NCBI GenBank assembly: GCA_027023025.1
Contig: JALVXB010000006.1
Coordinates: 1 to 59,040, forward strand
Direction: 5' to 3'
DNA from: Caldisericaceae bacterium
Lineage (GTDB): Bacteria; Caldisericota; Caldisericia; Caldisericales; Caldisericaceae
Length of the DNA stretch: 59,040 bases
The position numbers and the translations under genes were made by a program. Every line of letters begins with the position of its first letter. The first letter of the stretch is position 1. The notes under the pieces were generated by a model that was not told the DNA's origin, searched no databases, and was given only the letters and a program-made list of their open reading frames with translations. Shown here one piece after another: positions 17,361 through 26,919 of this stretch.

Positions 17361-17792
17361 TTATTCTCCGCCGCGTTCTTTGAAGTACCTCAGTGCAAGC
17401 AGGTAGCCTTCAGCGCCGAGTCCTGCAATTACTCCTTTTGCAGCGCCGCCAGTAATCGTTTTTCTGCGGAATTCCTCACGCGCAAAGATGTTCGTTATGT
17501 GCACCTCAACTGCGTCAACGCGCACCGCAGAAAGCGCATCCCTTATTGCAACACTCGTGTGCGTGTAGGCAGCAGGGTTTATAATGATTCCGTCAAATAC
17601 TCCCTCTGCATGCTGCACTTTCTCGACGATTGCCCCCTCGTAGTTCGACTGGAAAAACTCCACTTCAATACCCAACTTCTCCGCATAAGCGCGGACTTTC
17701 CCCACGAGTTCCTCCAGAGTAAAACTTCCGTAAACTTTTTCCCTCTTTCCTAAAAGGTTCATATTCGGGCCGTTAATTACAAGGACTTTCAT
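17361..17792 (-). CDS. aroQ: 3-dehydroquinate dehydratase, type II
   Basis: The 143-residue product matches type II dehydroquinases in length and motifs: VINGPNMNLLGKREKVYG (residues 5-22, containing the catalytic Arg and Tyr region), FQSNYEG (47-53), INPAAYTHTSVAIRDAL (about 71-87), EVHITNIFAREEFR (about 95-108) and the end GLGAEGYLLAL. It removes water from 3-dehydroquinate to give 3-dehydroshikimate (step three). It is the last gene of the operon, and its start overlaps the end of aroKB by 20 bases. Confidence 0.95.
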   Translation of the reverse strand: MKVLVINGPNMNLLGKREKVYGSFTLEELVGKVRAYAEKLGIEVEFFQSNYEGAIVEKVQHAEGVFDGIIINPAAYTHTSVAIRDALSAVRVDAVEVHITNIFAREEFRRKTITGGAAKGVIAGLGAEGYLLALRYFKERGGE

Positions 17793-19431
17793 TCAACACC
17801 TCCAGAATTGTTTTTTCTACTTCGCTTATCTCTACTTTCCGCGCAATCGAGCGGTTAAACTGCACGGGCAAAATCCACAACACTTTTTCACCGATGCGTT
17901 TTTTGTCTGCATACAGCACCTTTCGAAGTTCCTCCGCCTCTACACCTTTTTCTTTCAGCAACCTCGAAACGGACGAAAAGTCAAAGCCCGTAACTTTATA
18001 AAGCATACATATTCGCTCAAAGTCTGCACTTTTCAGAAGATTACTTTTCAGCGCATAAAAAGCGGAAACGACGATGCCGAATGCAACTGCCTCCCCGTGT
18101 GGAACGGAAAAGTCCGTGAGCTTTTCTACGAGGTGTCCTACCGTGTGCCCCAGGTTGAGGAACGCGCGTTTTCCTTTCGTGTCTGTTAGGTCGCCCTCTA
18201 TCCAGAGCAGTTTTTCGGAGATAGAGCGTTTCAAAATGCCAGAAAACTGCACGCTTTTGTGAAAGTGTACTTTACCGTTTCCCCGCGCGGAGCTTGCGCC
18301 GCTTGCACCGCTTGAGCCACTTGAAAAGAGTTTTTCGAGGTCTTCAAAAATTCCGTTCTCAGAGAGCAGAGCATACTTAAACACTTCGCCCATACCATTC
18401 AGCACTTCTTTTTCAGGCAGAGTACTTAAAAATGTCGGGTTTATCACAGTAAGAGTGGGGATGTAAAATGTGCCGATCACATTCTTTACGCCTTTAAAGT
18501 TCACGCCGTTCTTCCCGCCAATTGCACTATCCACAGCGGAAAGGAGCGTGGTGGGGAATGCCCGCAGTGGCACTCCACGGAGAATCGTTGCAGAAACGAA
18601 TCCCGCAATGTCGCCCGAGACGCCGCCGCCCACATAGGATAGGGTATCTCCTCTTGAAATGCGCAGGGAGAAGAGTTTTTCGTAGAGTTCCTTAACGGTT
18701 TCAAGCGTTTTGCTCCGCTCGCCCGGCTCAATCACCACTGCGTTTTTGCCTGCAAACAGGTTTCCGTAGAGAGCGCCTGTGGAAAACTCGCCGTGCGCGA
18801 CACCGCCGTAAGTTGAAAACACATTCCCGTCCGTTATAACGAAATGCCCCATCCTTTTTGCAGTATCAGAAACAGGTTCTGCCTTAAAAAGAATCTTCTG
18901 GATGCCGCTAAATTCCGCTTCGGAAACGAGTGCTTTTATTTGCTGCGCAATAACTTCCGGAGCCGTTTCGTCAGTTTCCACAAAAAAGGGAAGTTGCTCG
19001 TAAACGGGTTTCCTCTCGTAAAAAAGTTTTTTGAAAGATCCAAAGTCTTTTGCGAGCGGCCTATCCGTGCCCTTTGCCCTGTCAAAACACACTTCTATGC
19101 TGCACTTTAAGTACACGGGGACGCTTTTTGAAAGAACGCTTTTAAGAGTTTTTCGCGAGGTAAGTGCACCGCCCCCAACGGAAATTACGCAGTCTCCGTC
19201 TTTATTTAGCACCTCAGAAGTAACGCCTTCCTCAACTCTTCTGAAAAACGCCTCGCCTTTGCGCGCGAAAATGTCGGGAATTGCACCGTACCGCTGCTCG
19301 ATTATCGCATCCGTATCTACAAACGGAACGCCGAGCAGAGTGGAAAGCACCCTTCCAACGGTCGTTTTACCTGCGCCCATAAACCCTGCAAGCACTATCT
19401 TTGCCAGAACTTTCGCCTCCTTGAAAGCCAC
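17773..19431 (-). CDS. aroKB: Shikimate kinase / 3-dehydroquinate synthase fusion
   Basis: A 552-residue bifunctional enzyme. Residues about 10-170 are shikimate kinase: Walker A GFMGAGKTTVG, D-T-D, SVGGGAL and the lid RPLAKD. Residues about 195-550 are 3-dehydroquinate synthase: EPGERSKT, GGGVSGDIAGF, TTLLSAVDSAIGGKNGVN, NGMGEVFKYALL and LNLGHTVGH. So steps two and five sit on one chain; a similar fusion is known in Thermotoga. A Ser/Gly/Ala-rich insert (SSGSSGASGASSARGNGK, about 365-382) interrupts the synthase half. The start is uncertain: ATG at 19431 contains AAGGAGG just downstream, so a later CTG or GTG may be used, but the first beta strand needs most of the N-terminus. Confidence 0.92.
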   Translation of the reverse strand: MAFKEAKVLAKIVLAGFMGAGKTTVGRVLSTLLGVPFVDTDAIIEQRYGAIPDIFARKGEAFFRRVEEGVTSEVLNKDGDCVISVGGGALTSRKTLKSVLSKSVPVYLKCSIEVCFDRAKGTDRPLAKDFGSFKKLFYERKPVYEQLPFFVETDETAPEVIAQQIKALVSEAEFSGIQKILFKAEPVSDTAKRMGHFVITDGNVFSTYGGVAHGEFSTGALYGNLFAGKNAVVIEPGERSKTLETVKELYEKLFSLRISRGDTLSYVGGGVSGDIAGFVSATILRGVPLRAFPTTLLSAVDSAIGGKNGVNFKGVKNVIGTFYIPTLTVINPTFLSTLPEKEVLNGMGEVFKYALLSENGIFEDLEKLFSSGSSGASGASSARGNGKVHFHKSVQFSGILKRSISEKLLWIEGDLTDTKGKRAFLNLGHTVGHLVEKLTDFSVPHGEAVAFGIVVSAFYALKSNLLKSADFERICMLYKVTGFDFSSVSRLLKEKGVEAEELRKVLYADKKRIGEKVLWILPVQFNRSIARKVEISEVEKTILEVLNESPCN

Positions 19432-20612
19432 CCTTCAAAGTTTGCCTTTACATCCGCTGCGCTGTCGCCCCCAAACTGCTCGCTCAAAACGGTGGAGAGC
19501 GCAAGCGAAACGCGCATTGCAGAAACGACCGTCCCCGCAGGCACGACGCAGGTGTCCGAGCGCACATAAACGCTCCTTTTCTCGCTAAAGTCGGAAAGGT
19601 CAACAGACGGAACGCCTTTTAACACGGTGGGGATAGGCTTAAACCCCACGCGGATTACGATGTCTTCGCCGTTTGAGAGTCCGCCTTCAATTCCGCCTGC
19701 GTTGTTCGTCCTGCGCGTGAGTTTGCCGTTTTCAATAAACAGTGCGTCGTGGAACGCGCTCCCCGTAAAGCCATCCTGTAAAAATGCGTCAGAAAGCGTG
19801 CCGACTTCAACGCTCTTTACAGAGGGAACGCTCATTACGAAGTGCGCAATGATTCCGTCGAGTTTGTCTAAAAAGTTTCCGTAGTGCCCCACCCCTGGCG
19901 GCACACCCTTTACGACGACCACTCCGCTCCCTCCGATTGAATCGCGCTGAGAAATTGCACGGTCCACTTCCGCTTTCATCGCTGCGTAGTCACCAGAGGG
20001 AGGAACGAGCAAGTCGTTTTTAAGCGCATACTCAAACGCTTCTTTCGTAAGTTTGCCTTTTTCAAGTGCACCTTCTGCACGCACGCTTCCAATCCGTTCC
20101 GCGAAAAAGTACACCTCTATGCCGAACAGTTCAAGGTAAGAAAGAAGCAGTGCCCCTGCTGCAACATCCATTGCGGTAGTGCGCGCACTCGTCCGCTCCG
20201 ACGGTATCGCCGCATTTTCAAAAGCAAACTTCACCGTGCCCGCAAAGTCAGAGTGCCCGGGACGCACGACTGTAAAAAAGCGCTTCGTTTTGTTCAGGGT
20301 GTAGTCCCTGTTTTCTATCAGCATCCCAATGGGCGCGCCGCTCGTTTCAAGCAGCAGGTTTTCGGGTTGCAGATTTTCGGGTTGCAGGCTTTCTCCCGTG
20401 CCGCTATCAGAAAATTTTTCAGTAACTCCGCTTATAATGCGCACCTTGTCTTTTTCTATCTGCATTCTCTTTCCCCTGCCGTAACCGCGCTGCCTCAGCG
20501 AAAGCATTGCGTTTATCCGCTTTATGTCAACTGCAATGTGCGCTGGGACATTCTCTAAAATCCCAACGAGTGCTTCGCCGTGCGAGTCGCCAGCAGATGT
20601 GTACTTAATCAT
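19395..20612 (-). CDS. aroC: Chorismate synthase
   Basis: The 405-residue product carries the chorismate synthase signatures: AGDSHGEALVGI (7-18), RQRGYGRGKRM (about 40-50), RPGHSDFAG (about 117-125), ARTTAMDVAAGALL (about 142-155) and the C-terminal RSDTCVVPAG (about 354-363). It converts EPSP to chorismate (step seven) using reduced FMN. A 15-bp tandem duplication creates LQPENLQPEN near residues 77-86 in a surface loop. The start overlaps the end of aroE by 8 bases; the C-terminus (RRRKFWQR) overlaps the 5' part of aroKB. Confidence 0.95.
   Translation of the reverse strand: MIKYTSAGDSHGEALVGILENVPAHIAVDIKRINAMLSLRQRGYGRGKRMQIEKDKVRIISGVTEKFSDSGTGESLQPENLQPENLLLETSGAPIGMLIENRDYTLNKTKRFFTVVRPGHSDFAGTVKFAFENAAIPSERTSARTTAMDVAAGALLLSYLELFGIEVYFFAERIGSVRAEGALEKGKLTKEAFEYALKNDLLVPPSGDYAAMKAEVDRAISQRDSIGGSGVVVVKGVPPGVGHYGNFLDKLDGIIAHFVMSVPSVKSVEVGTLSDAFLQDGFTGSAFHDALFIENGKLTRRTNNAGGIEGGLSNGEDIVIRVGFKPIPTVLKGVPSVDLSDFSEKRSVYVRSDTCVVPAGTVVSAMRVSLALSTVLSEQFGGDSAADVKANFEGWLSRRRKFWQR
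20359..20387 (-). repeat. 15-bp tandem duplication inside aroC
   Basis: TTTTCGGGTTGCAG occurs at 20359-20372 and again at 20374-20387 (period 15), encoding LQPEN twice. It is in frame and probably a recent slippage event in a tolerant loop. Confidence 0.85.
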
Positions 20613-21516
20613 CTTCCTCTCCTTTCAGTCCCCATATCTTAAGGTTTTCCTCAGCCTGCGCTTTGAGCATAGGCAGTCCGTTTACAACGGTTGCGCCCCG
20701 GGATTTTCCGATGCGCAGAAAGTCCGTTTCCTCAGGGTTGTATATAAGGTCGTAAAGAATTTGCCCGCTAAAAATTGATTGCTCAGGGATAATGCTCTTT
20801 TCGCCCTTCAGCCCGACGGTCGTTGCGTTTACGATAATCGCGCTGCTCTTTGCGGTTTCAAAAAGCGCTTCTTGCAAAACGGGTTGCACGCTTCCGTTTT
20901 CTTCGTTTTTAAACAACTCTGCAAGGCGCACCGCCCGCTGGAAAGTCCTGTTGTAAACGAACACGCGCTTTACCCCCGCGTTGAGCAGCCCCTTTACGAC
21001 CGCAGGTGCAACCCCGCCAGCACCCAGCACGAGCGCGTCCTTCCCAAAAATGCGCGCTTTGAATGCGCCGAGCGTTTTTTCAAAACCCGCCCTGTCCGTG
21101 TTGTACCCGATAAACTTTCCGTTTTCCCTGCTCACACAGTTTACGGATTGGAGAAACACGACATCCCCGGAAAGCCCGTCAAGGAACTCTATAATGCGCT
21201 TTTTGTACGGCTGAGTGACATTAAACCCGCAAATGCCTTCAGCAGAGAGAAGCGCACGCACCTTTTGCTCAAACTCTGGTTCCTTTATCTCGTAAAGCGC
21301 GTACTCTGCGCTGATTTTGTGCTCCTTGAAAAATGCATTGTAAATTGACGGGGAAAGCGAGTGCGCAATGGGGTATCCTACAAGGAAAAACCGCTTTATC
21401 GCCTGCGAAGACGCGCTGTTTACACTTTCTTTAGATGCGCTTTCAGTCTGCGCAGAAGTTTTGCGCACTGTTTTTTCCTTTGCAAACTTTCCCTTTGTAA
21501 AATTTTCCTTACTCAT
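20605..21516 (-). CDS. aroE: Shikimate dehydrogenase
   Basis: The product has 303 residues from the ATG at 21516, which overlaps the aroA stop by 8 bases; an upstream in-frame start at 21600 lies well inside aroA and is rejected. Motifs: HSLSPSIYNAFF (shikimate-binding Ser-x-Ser), GFNVTQPYKKRIIEFLD with the catalytic Lys, GYNTDRAGF, the NADP loop LGAGGVAPAV and NRTFQRA. It reduces 3-dehydroshikimate to shikimate (step four). An odd feature is a charged, Ser/Lys-rich extension of about 40 residues before the first strand (KRFFLVGYPIAHS), not usual in the family. Confidence 0.94.
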   Translation of the reverse strand: MSKENFTKGKFAKEKTVRKTSAQTESASKESVNSASSQAIKRFFLVGYPIAHSLSPSIYNAFFKEHKISAEYALYEIKEPEFEQKVRALLSAEGICGFNVTQPYKKRIIEFLDGLSGDVVFLQSVNCVSRENGKFIGYNTDRAGFEKTLGAFKARIFGKDALVLGAGGVAPAVVKGLLNAGVKRVFVYNRTFQRAVRLAELFKNEENGSVQPVLQEALFETAKSSAIIVNATTVGLKGEKSIIPEQSIFSGQILYDLIYNPEETDFLRIGKSRGATVVNGLPMLKAQAEENLKIWGLKGEEDD

Positions 21517-22822
21517 AAGAAAATCGCTCCAGCAGTTCAAAAAACTCGGGGAACGAGATCTCCACACACTCCGCGCCGTTAATAACGATTCCCTCTTCAC
21601 TTACGAGCCCAAGCACGGCAAAGGACATTGCAATCCTGTGGTCGGAGAAAGAGGAAACTACGCCCCCTTTCAGAGTGCCCCCTTTCAGCCCGCTTGAGCG
21701 TGGCGGGAGCACCTCAAAACCGTCTGGGAATTCCCTGCACTCCACTCCGAGGCGTTTCATATTTTCGCACACCGCCTTTATCCTGTCCGTTTCCTTAAAG
21801 CGCAGTTCCTCTGCACCGGTCACCTTTGCCCCGTTTTTTGCCGCGCCAATTACAGCAATAAGGGGTAGTTCGTCTATAAGGAGCGGCACTTCCTCTGCGC
21901 TTACCTCGATAAAAGACACATCGCTGCTCCTCACCGAAATGTCCGCAACGCTTTCTCCGTTCAGCACCCTTGTATTTTTAAGCGCAATGTCTGCACCACT
22001 CTTTTTGAGTTTTTCTACTAAGTAAGAGCGCGTTCTGTTTACTCCGACATCTTTAAGAAGGATGTCGCTTTTTTCAGTAATCAGCGCCGCAGCGATAAAG
22101 TAAGCAGCAGACGAAAAGTCGTTTGGTACGAACACGGAACGCCCTTTTAGGGGTTTTTCAAGCGGATAAACCGTTACAGCACGCCCGTGCGTTTCTATTT
22201 TTCCGCCGAATTCCTTCAGCATCACCTCCGTGTGGTCGCGCGTAATGCCCTTTTCTATAATTTCGCTTTTTCCGTCTGCTGAAAGCGTTGCAAGGATCAC
22301 TGCGCTCTTCACCTGTGCCGACGCAACGCCCATTTCAAAGCGTATTCCGTGAAGTTTGCTGCCGTAAATTGCAATCGGCGCAAAGTTTCCGCCTGCGCGC
22401 GCAAAGATTTCCGCGCCCATTTCTTTCAAAGGCTCCGTAATGCGCTTCATCGGCCTTTTCCTTAAGGAGTTATCCCCGCTCAACACGAAAAGTTTCCCTT
22501 CTATTCCTGAAAACAGCCCGGACATAAGGCGCATCGTCGTTCCGGAATTGCCCGCATCGAGAACATCTTCAGGCTCCTTTACGCTAAAAATGCCGTCTGA
22601 CTTTATCCTCACCGTTTTTTCGTCCCTGTAAACGACGCTGCTCCCGCACTGCTCCACGATGCGCAGGGTGGACGCGCAGTCTGCGGCGCTGCTGTAGTTT
22701 ACGACCTCCGTTTCGCCGCGTGCAATAAGGGAAAAGATAAACGCCCTGTGCGTTATGGACTTATCCCCCGGGACGCTTACCTCCCCTTTTAATCCTTTTT
22801 TGCGTTTTACCGTTACTTCCAT
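21509..22822 (-). CDS. aroA: EPSP synthase (3-phosphoshikimate 1-carboxyvinyltransferase)
   Basis: The 437-residue product shows all main motifs: PGDKSITHRAFI (18-29), LDAGNSGTTMRLM (about 88-100), RKRPM, RDHTEVML, NDFSSAAYF, DELPLIAV with the catalytic Asp, RFKETDRI and SDHRIAMSFAVLGL. It joins phosphoenolpyruvate to shikimate 3-phosphate (step six). Length is typical. Its start overlaps the end of tyrA by 10 bases. Confidence 0.96.
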   Translation of the reverse strand: MEVTVKRKKGLKGEVSVPGDKSITHRAFIFSLIARGETEVVNYSSAADCASTLRIVEQCGSSVVYRDEKTVRIKSDGIFSVKEPEDVLDAGNSGTTMRLMSGLFSGIEGKLFVLSGDNSLRKRPMKRITEPLKEMGAEIFARAGGNFAPIAIYGSKLHGIRFEMGVASAQVKSAVILATLSADGKSEIIEKGITRDHTEVMLKEFGGKIETHGRAVTVYPLEKPLKGRSVFVPNDFSSAAYFIAAALITEKSDILLKDVGVNRTRSYLVEKLKKSGADIALKNTRVLNGESVADISVRSSDVSFIEVSAEEVPLLIDELPLIAVIGAAKNGAKVTGAEELRFKETDRIKAVCENMKRLGVECREFPDGFEVLPPRSSGLKGGTLKGGVVSSFSDHRIAMSFAVLGLVSEEGIVINGAECVEISFPEFFELLERFSYE

Positions 22823-23644
22823 ACTTCGTCGCGCCTCTCCTTCACCGCTTTTAACTTTTCGGGGAGCGTGCCGCTTTCGAGCAAAGTGCGGAACTCCTTG
22901 AGGACTTTTTCAAACTCCGAAAGTGCCTTCATTATGTTGTCTTTATTCGTTTCCAGCATACCGTAAGACATCACTGGATCGCCCGATGCAATGCGCGTCG
23001 TATCCCTCAGCCCGCTTCCTGCAAACTCGAACAGTTCGGGTAAGATGCTTTCCTTTTCAGAAACGAGCGCAAACAGCGCAGCAGAAACAAAGTAAGGAAA
23101 GTGGCTCGTGTAAGCAAGCAGTTCGTCGTGGCGCGCACTTTCCATAAAAACGGGCACTGCGTTAAGCGTGCTAATAACCTGCAAAATGACGCTTTTCCCT
23201 TTCTCGGAAAGGCGGTTTTCCTTCGTTAAGACGAACTTTTTCCCTTCAAAAAGCGTTTCTGACGCACTTTCTGGGCCGCTCTTTTCCTTCCCTGCAATGG
23301 GGTGGCCGCCGACGAACTCAACGCCCTGCGGCAAAGTTTTCATTGCGTTAACGACCAATTCTTTCGTGCTGCCCGTGTCCATTACGACGCTGCCTTTTTT
23401 GAAAAGTGCGCCGTTTTCTTTTATAAACTTCGGTATAAACTGCACGGGAATTGCAATAATTACGAGCTCTGCGTTAAGCGCGTCTTTTACGCCGTTTGCG
23501 ATGCGGCAAATTGCCCCTTCCCTTAGCGCAGCTTCGGCATTCCCCTTTGAAGCGTCAAACCCTTTAACGAAAAATGCGTCCTTTTTTGAGCAAAGCGCTT
23601 TTCCAATGGATGCGCCTATCAGCCCCGTCCCGACGATGGAAACG

Positions 23645-23664
<20 letters not shown>
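22813..23664 (-). CDS. tyrA: Prephenate dehydrogenase
   Basis: The 283-residue product has an NAD-binding start ([16 protein letters not shown]), [23 protein letters not shown] (about 120-134), the [15 protein letters not shown] block with the conserved His, and the C-terminal [16 protein letters not shown]. It oxidises and decarboxylates prephenate to 4-hydroxyphenylpyruvate on the way to tyrosine. The start is a TTG at 23664 inside aroF, or a second TTG at 23652; both overlap the end of aroF. There is no ACT domain, so feedback control must act elsewhere. Confidence 0.93.
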
Positions 23665-24660
<996 letters not shown>

Positions 24661-24664
<4 letters not shown>

Positions 24665-25020
24665 GTTTCGTCCTCCTTAAAAAGGTCTCTGCGCAAAACC
24701 CGTGCGCCGCGCAGATAAACAGGGGCAAGAGGACGGCTCGTATCTGCGAAAACGAGCATCCTGATGCAGAGCTTTAAGTCCGTTTCCACGAACTTTTGCT
24801 CCATGTCGAGCAGCGCCGTGTCCGTGTAGCCCATTTCCCTTACGGCACGCGACGGAAACGCCTTCGTGATGTCTTTCGTTGCAGTGAAAGTAACTGAAAT
24901 AATCTCGCTTTTCTTCAGCGCATTTCGCTTTACGAACTCAGAGAAAAGTTCTCGCGCGCCATCGAGAATTGCGCTCTCGCTGTTTTCGCTGATCGTAATT
25001 GCTCCTCTTCCCGCTTTCAT
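24661..25020 (-). CDS. aroH: Chorismate mutase, AroH type
   Basis: The product has 119 residues from the ATG at 25020; an earlier in-frame GTG at 25071 would add 17 basic residues but has no ribosome site, and family members begin just before the RGA motif. It fits the Bacillus AroH family: RGAITI near the start, [32 protein letters not shown] and CIRMLVF with the active-site Arg. It converts chorismate to prephenate, feeding tyrA. First gene of the operon; GAGGAGG lies about 15 bases upstream, AAGGAA closer. Confidence 0.88.
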
Positions 25021-25103
25021 ACCGCTTTCCTTATGCCTCCTCTTGCACTCCTTTTCGTACTTCTTTTGCACTTCGCTGTGCTTCTTTTGCGTAAAATTTT
25101 CAT

Positions 25104-25131
25104 ATTATATGCACAGGTAGAAAATATGCAA
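25104..25131 (-). promoter_or_regulatory. Promoter of the aro operon
   Basis: On the minus strand: TTGCAT (25131-25126), 16 bp, TATAAT (25109-25104). The only strong sigma70-type promoter seen upstream of the eight aro genes. No leader peptide rich in aromatic residues or attenuator was found. Confidence 0.65.
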
Positions 25132-25169
25132 ATGGTGGGGCGGGGCAGCGCGCAGGGAACGGTTCAGGA

Positions 25170-25235
25170 CAATATAGAGAAAAATCGCTCGCTCAAGGAC
25201 GACCATCTCTCCTGTCACTCTGAGCGAAGCGAAGA
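25170..25235 (+). repeat. Dispersed short repeats
   Basis: A TCGCTCGCTCAAGGACGAC unit is followed by CACTCTGAGCGAAGCGAAGAGTC. They lie between the divergent-looking aro promoter and the end of hicA, without an ECF promoter following; this is an exception to the usual layout. Confidence 0.75.
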
Positions 25236-25322
25236 GTCTCGTTCTCGACTGTATGATAATACTCAAGTTGTTATTTACATTATGCGAAATAATAAAATTT
25301 AGAGCAACAAAATACTTTTACT

Positions 25323-25523
25323 TCAGTCTTTTTGACTTATCGTTTTTAACAACTGTTTCACGATTTTAGGGTGTAAAATTCTATTGTTGTGAAACGGAAT
25401 GATTATTCTTTTAGTGTCTTTAATGTATATCCTGTGGCTTCCTTTACTCCTTGCAAGGATAAAGCCTGCTTCAAGCAGCAACTTTTCAGCATCTTTTGCC
25501 GTTAGCCTGGGCAACTTAGCCAA
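25323..25523 (-). CDS. hicA: HicA-type mRNA interferase toxin
   Basis: The 66-residue product fits the HicA family (PF07927): LTAKDAEKLLLEAGF helix, RSKGSHRIYIK with the catalytic His, then a strand IIIPFHNNRILHPKIVKQLL. It would cut mRNA when free of HicB. The gene overlaps hicB by 8 bases on its upstream side, so antitoxin is translated first. No ECF element is near. Confidence 0.9.
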   Translation of the reverse strand: MAKLPRLTAKDAEKLLLEAGFILARSKGSHRIYIKDTKRIIIPFHNNRILHPKIVKQLLKTISQKD

Positions 25524-25740
25524 CTTTTACCTCTAATGAAGTGTTCAAAATTTCTTTACTGAGTAGAGCGTCTATTTCGTCTTTTGGTATTGTTTCCAGA
25601 TAAAGTTCTACTGCTTCTTTTATGTTGTTTAATACTTCCTCGAAAGAATCTCCCTGAGTCTGACAACCTTCTAACTGCGGACAATATGCGTAATAACCGT
25701 ATTTGTCTTTTTCAATTACTATACTTACTTTATACTTCAT
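25516..25740 (-). CDS. hicB: HicB-type antitoxin (short form)
   Basis: The 74-residue product fits the HicB N-terminal fold: YKVSIVIEKDKYGYYAYCPQLEGC, QGDSFEEVLNNIKEAVELYLE. It neutralises HicA. It lacks the C-terminal ribbon-helix-helix or helix-turn-helix DNA-binding domain of longer HicB proteins, so self-repression may be weak or need another factor. GAGGAGG precedes the ATG, and a TATAAT at 25779-25774 on the minus strand may be the -10 box. Confidence 0.88.
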   Translation of the reverse strand: MKYKVSIVIEKDKYGYYAYCPQLEGCQTQGDSFEEVLNNIKEAVELYLETIPKDEIDALLSKEILNTSLEVKVG

Positions 25741-25954
25741 ACGCTCCTCCTCGCCGAATTTATTTCCTGATTAATTATAAAACATTTAATCCTTTAAAAA
25801 AATGCAAGGCTTCGTTCACATAATGATCACTTAAAGTAACAAAACATCTCTTATAATAATTATAAATGGTAAAATAGAAACTTCTTTCTCTATCCCAATT
25901 CTCATTGCTAAGATAATAAAAAATTTTATATACCGCCACCCTGATAATCCTTTT

Positions 25955-26340
25955 TGTTGCTCTAAGCAAAGGTTTTTGCCTCCTTAACAGCAGTTGCATT
26001 TTCCTGTTATTTGCATCTTTTCCGTAACTCTGAGCAAAGTGAAGCATCTCTGCCTTAACAACTTTCATTTGTAAAAATGCATCTATCAGATTTTACTTTT
26101 TTATTATGCGAAACTACTTTTTGATATAATTAGCTTCCCATTTATTTTCACCTACACAGGAAGAAAAGTTGGAAAGGAAACTTCGTGTCCGCCCTAAAGA
26201 GATGAGGTCCTTAGCTCGCTAACGCTCGCTCGAGGACGACAAAAAGTGGAGATTTGCCTGATAACAAAAGAAATTTCCAATTTAGCAGAATACACTTCAC
26301 GCTGTCACTCTGAGCGCAGCGAAAAGTCTCTGCCTTAACG
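25955..26340 (+). repeat. Dispersed repeat array
   Basis: Diverged ACTCTGAGCAAAGTGAAGCAT-type units lie near 26025-26060, part of the ~135-bp repeat at about 26150-26205 (GGAAGAAAAGTTGGAAAGGAAAC, split here only for reading), a GGTCCTTAGCTCGCTAACG unit at 26205-26240 and an ACTCTGAGCGCAGCG unit at 26302-26338. The array runs into ECF copy 8. The stretch 25741-25950 shows nothing else. Confidence 0.7.
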
Positions 26341-26418
26341 GCAATGCAACAAAAAAACCTCATTTATACTATAGTTCTTACTATGCGGAAAAACTTTTTT
26401 AAAATTCTTCCAAAATTG

Positions 26419-26446
26419 CGGAACTTTTTGTTGAGTTTTCCGTCTA
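26419..26446 (+). promoter_or_regulatory. ECF-type promoter, copy 8
   Basis: CGGAAC, 16 bp, CGTCTA, then TTGTATGGAGG. It starts leader cassette B. The preceding 50 bases (26348-26400) are nearly the same as 13670-13720 before copy 6. Confidence 0.72.
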
Positions 26447-26624
26447 TTGTATGGAGGTGCAAAAATTTAACGAAAAAATTGGGTGAAGAAAGTGGAAAAT
26501 CGTGAAACATTTTTGCAGAAATAACATCTACATAAGTGAGAAGAAAAATGACGGAAAATAAAAAAGAAAAATGGAAGCAGGTTATGCAGTCAATGAGAAT
26601 GCTTTTTACAGGAGGTAGTGCAAT

Positions 26625-26690
26625 ATGAATGTAGGTGGTTTAAAAACAAAATACCGAGCAAAGGTAAATGTGCAGAGAGGTTGCATGTGA
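26625..26690 (+). CDS. Leader peptide, cassette B (21 aa)
   Basis: MNVGGLKTKY, then eleven more residues: the TGA stop present in the sister cassettes is CGA here, so the frame runs on to TGA at 26688. AGGAGG precedes the ATG. Same position within the cassette as 13962, 31693 and 37955. Confidence 0.5.
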   Translation: MNVGGLKTKYRAKVNVQRGCM

Positions 26691-26727
26691 GGAAATATCA
26701 CTTATTGTGAAAAGTGTTAATGAATTA

Positions 26728-26866
26728 CATTTAAAAACCTCAGCGCAAATTGCCTTTGCAAATTCTTCGGAACTGCTCCTCGAACCTGTTAACCGTAGCA
26801 CCAGAGCCTGAACCTCAATAAGTACTTTGCAAACAAAATACAAAAATTGCGTAAACATAAATTCGT
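26728..26866 (+). ncRNA. Conserved leader block, cassette B
   Basis: Contains the GCAAATTGCCTTTGC hairpin, GCTCCTCGAACCTGTTAACC, CGTAGCACCAGAGCCTGAAC and CTCAATAAGTACTTTGC. Closest in its upstream part to cassette A. Confidence 0.45.
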
Positions 26867-26894
26867 TTGCAAAGTTTTGAAAAGAGGGTAAAAT
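26867..26894 (+). promoter_or_regulatory. TTGCAA-family promoter
   Basis: TTGCAA, 16 bp beginning AGTTTT, TAAAAT, about 25 bases before the ATG at 26920. Confidence 0.6.
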
Positions 26895-26919
26895 TTTTGA
26901 TTAGGGAGACAGATAAAAT

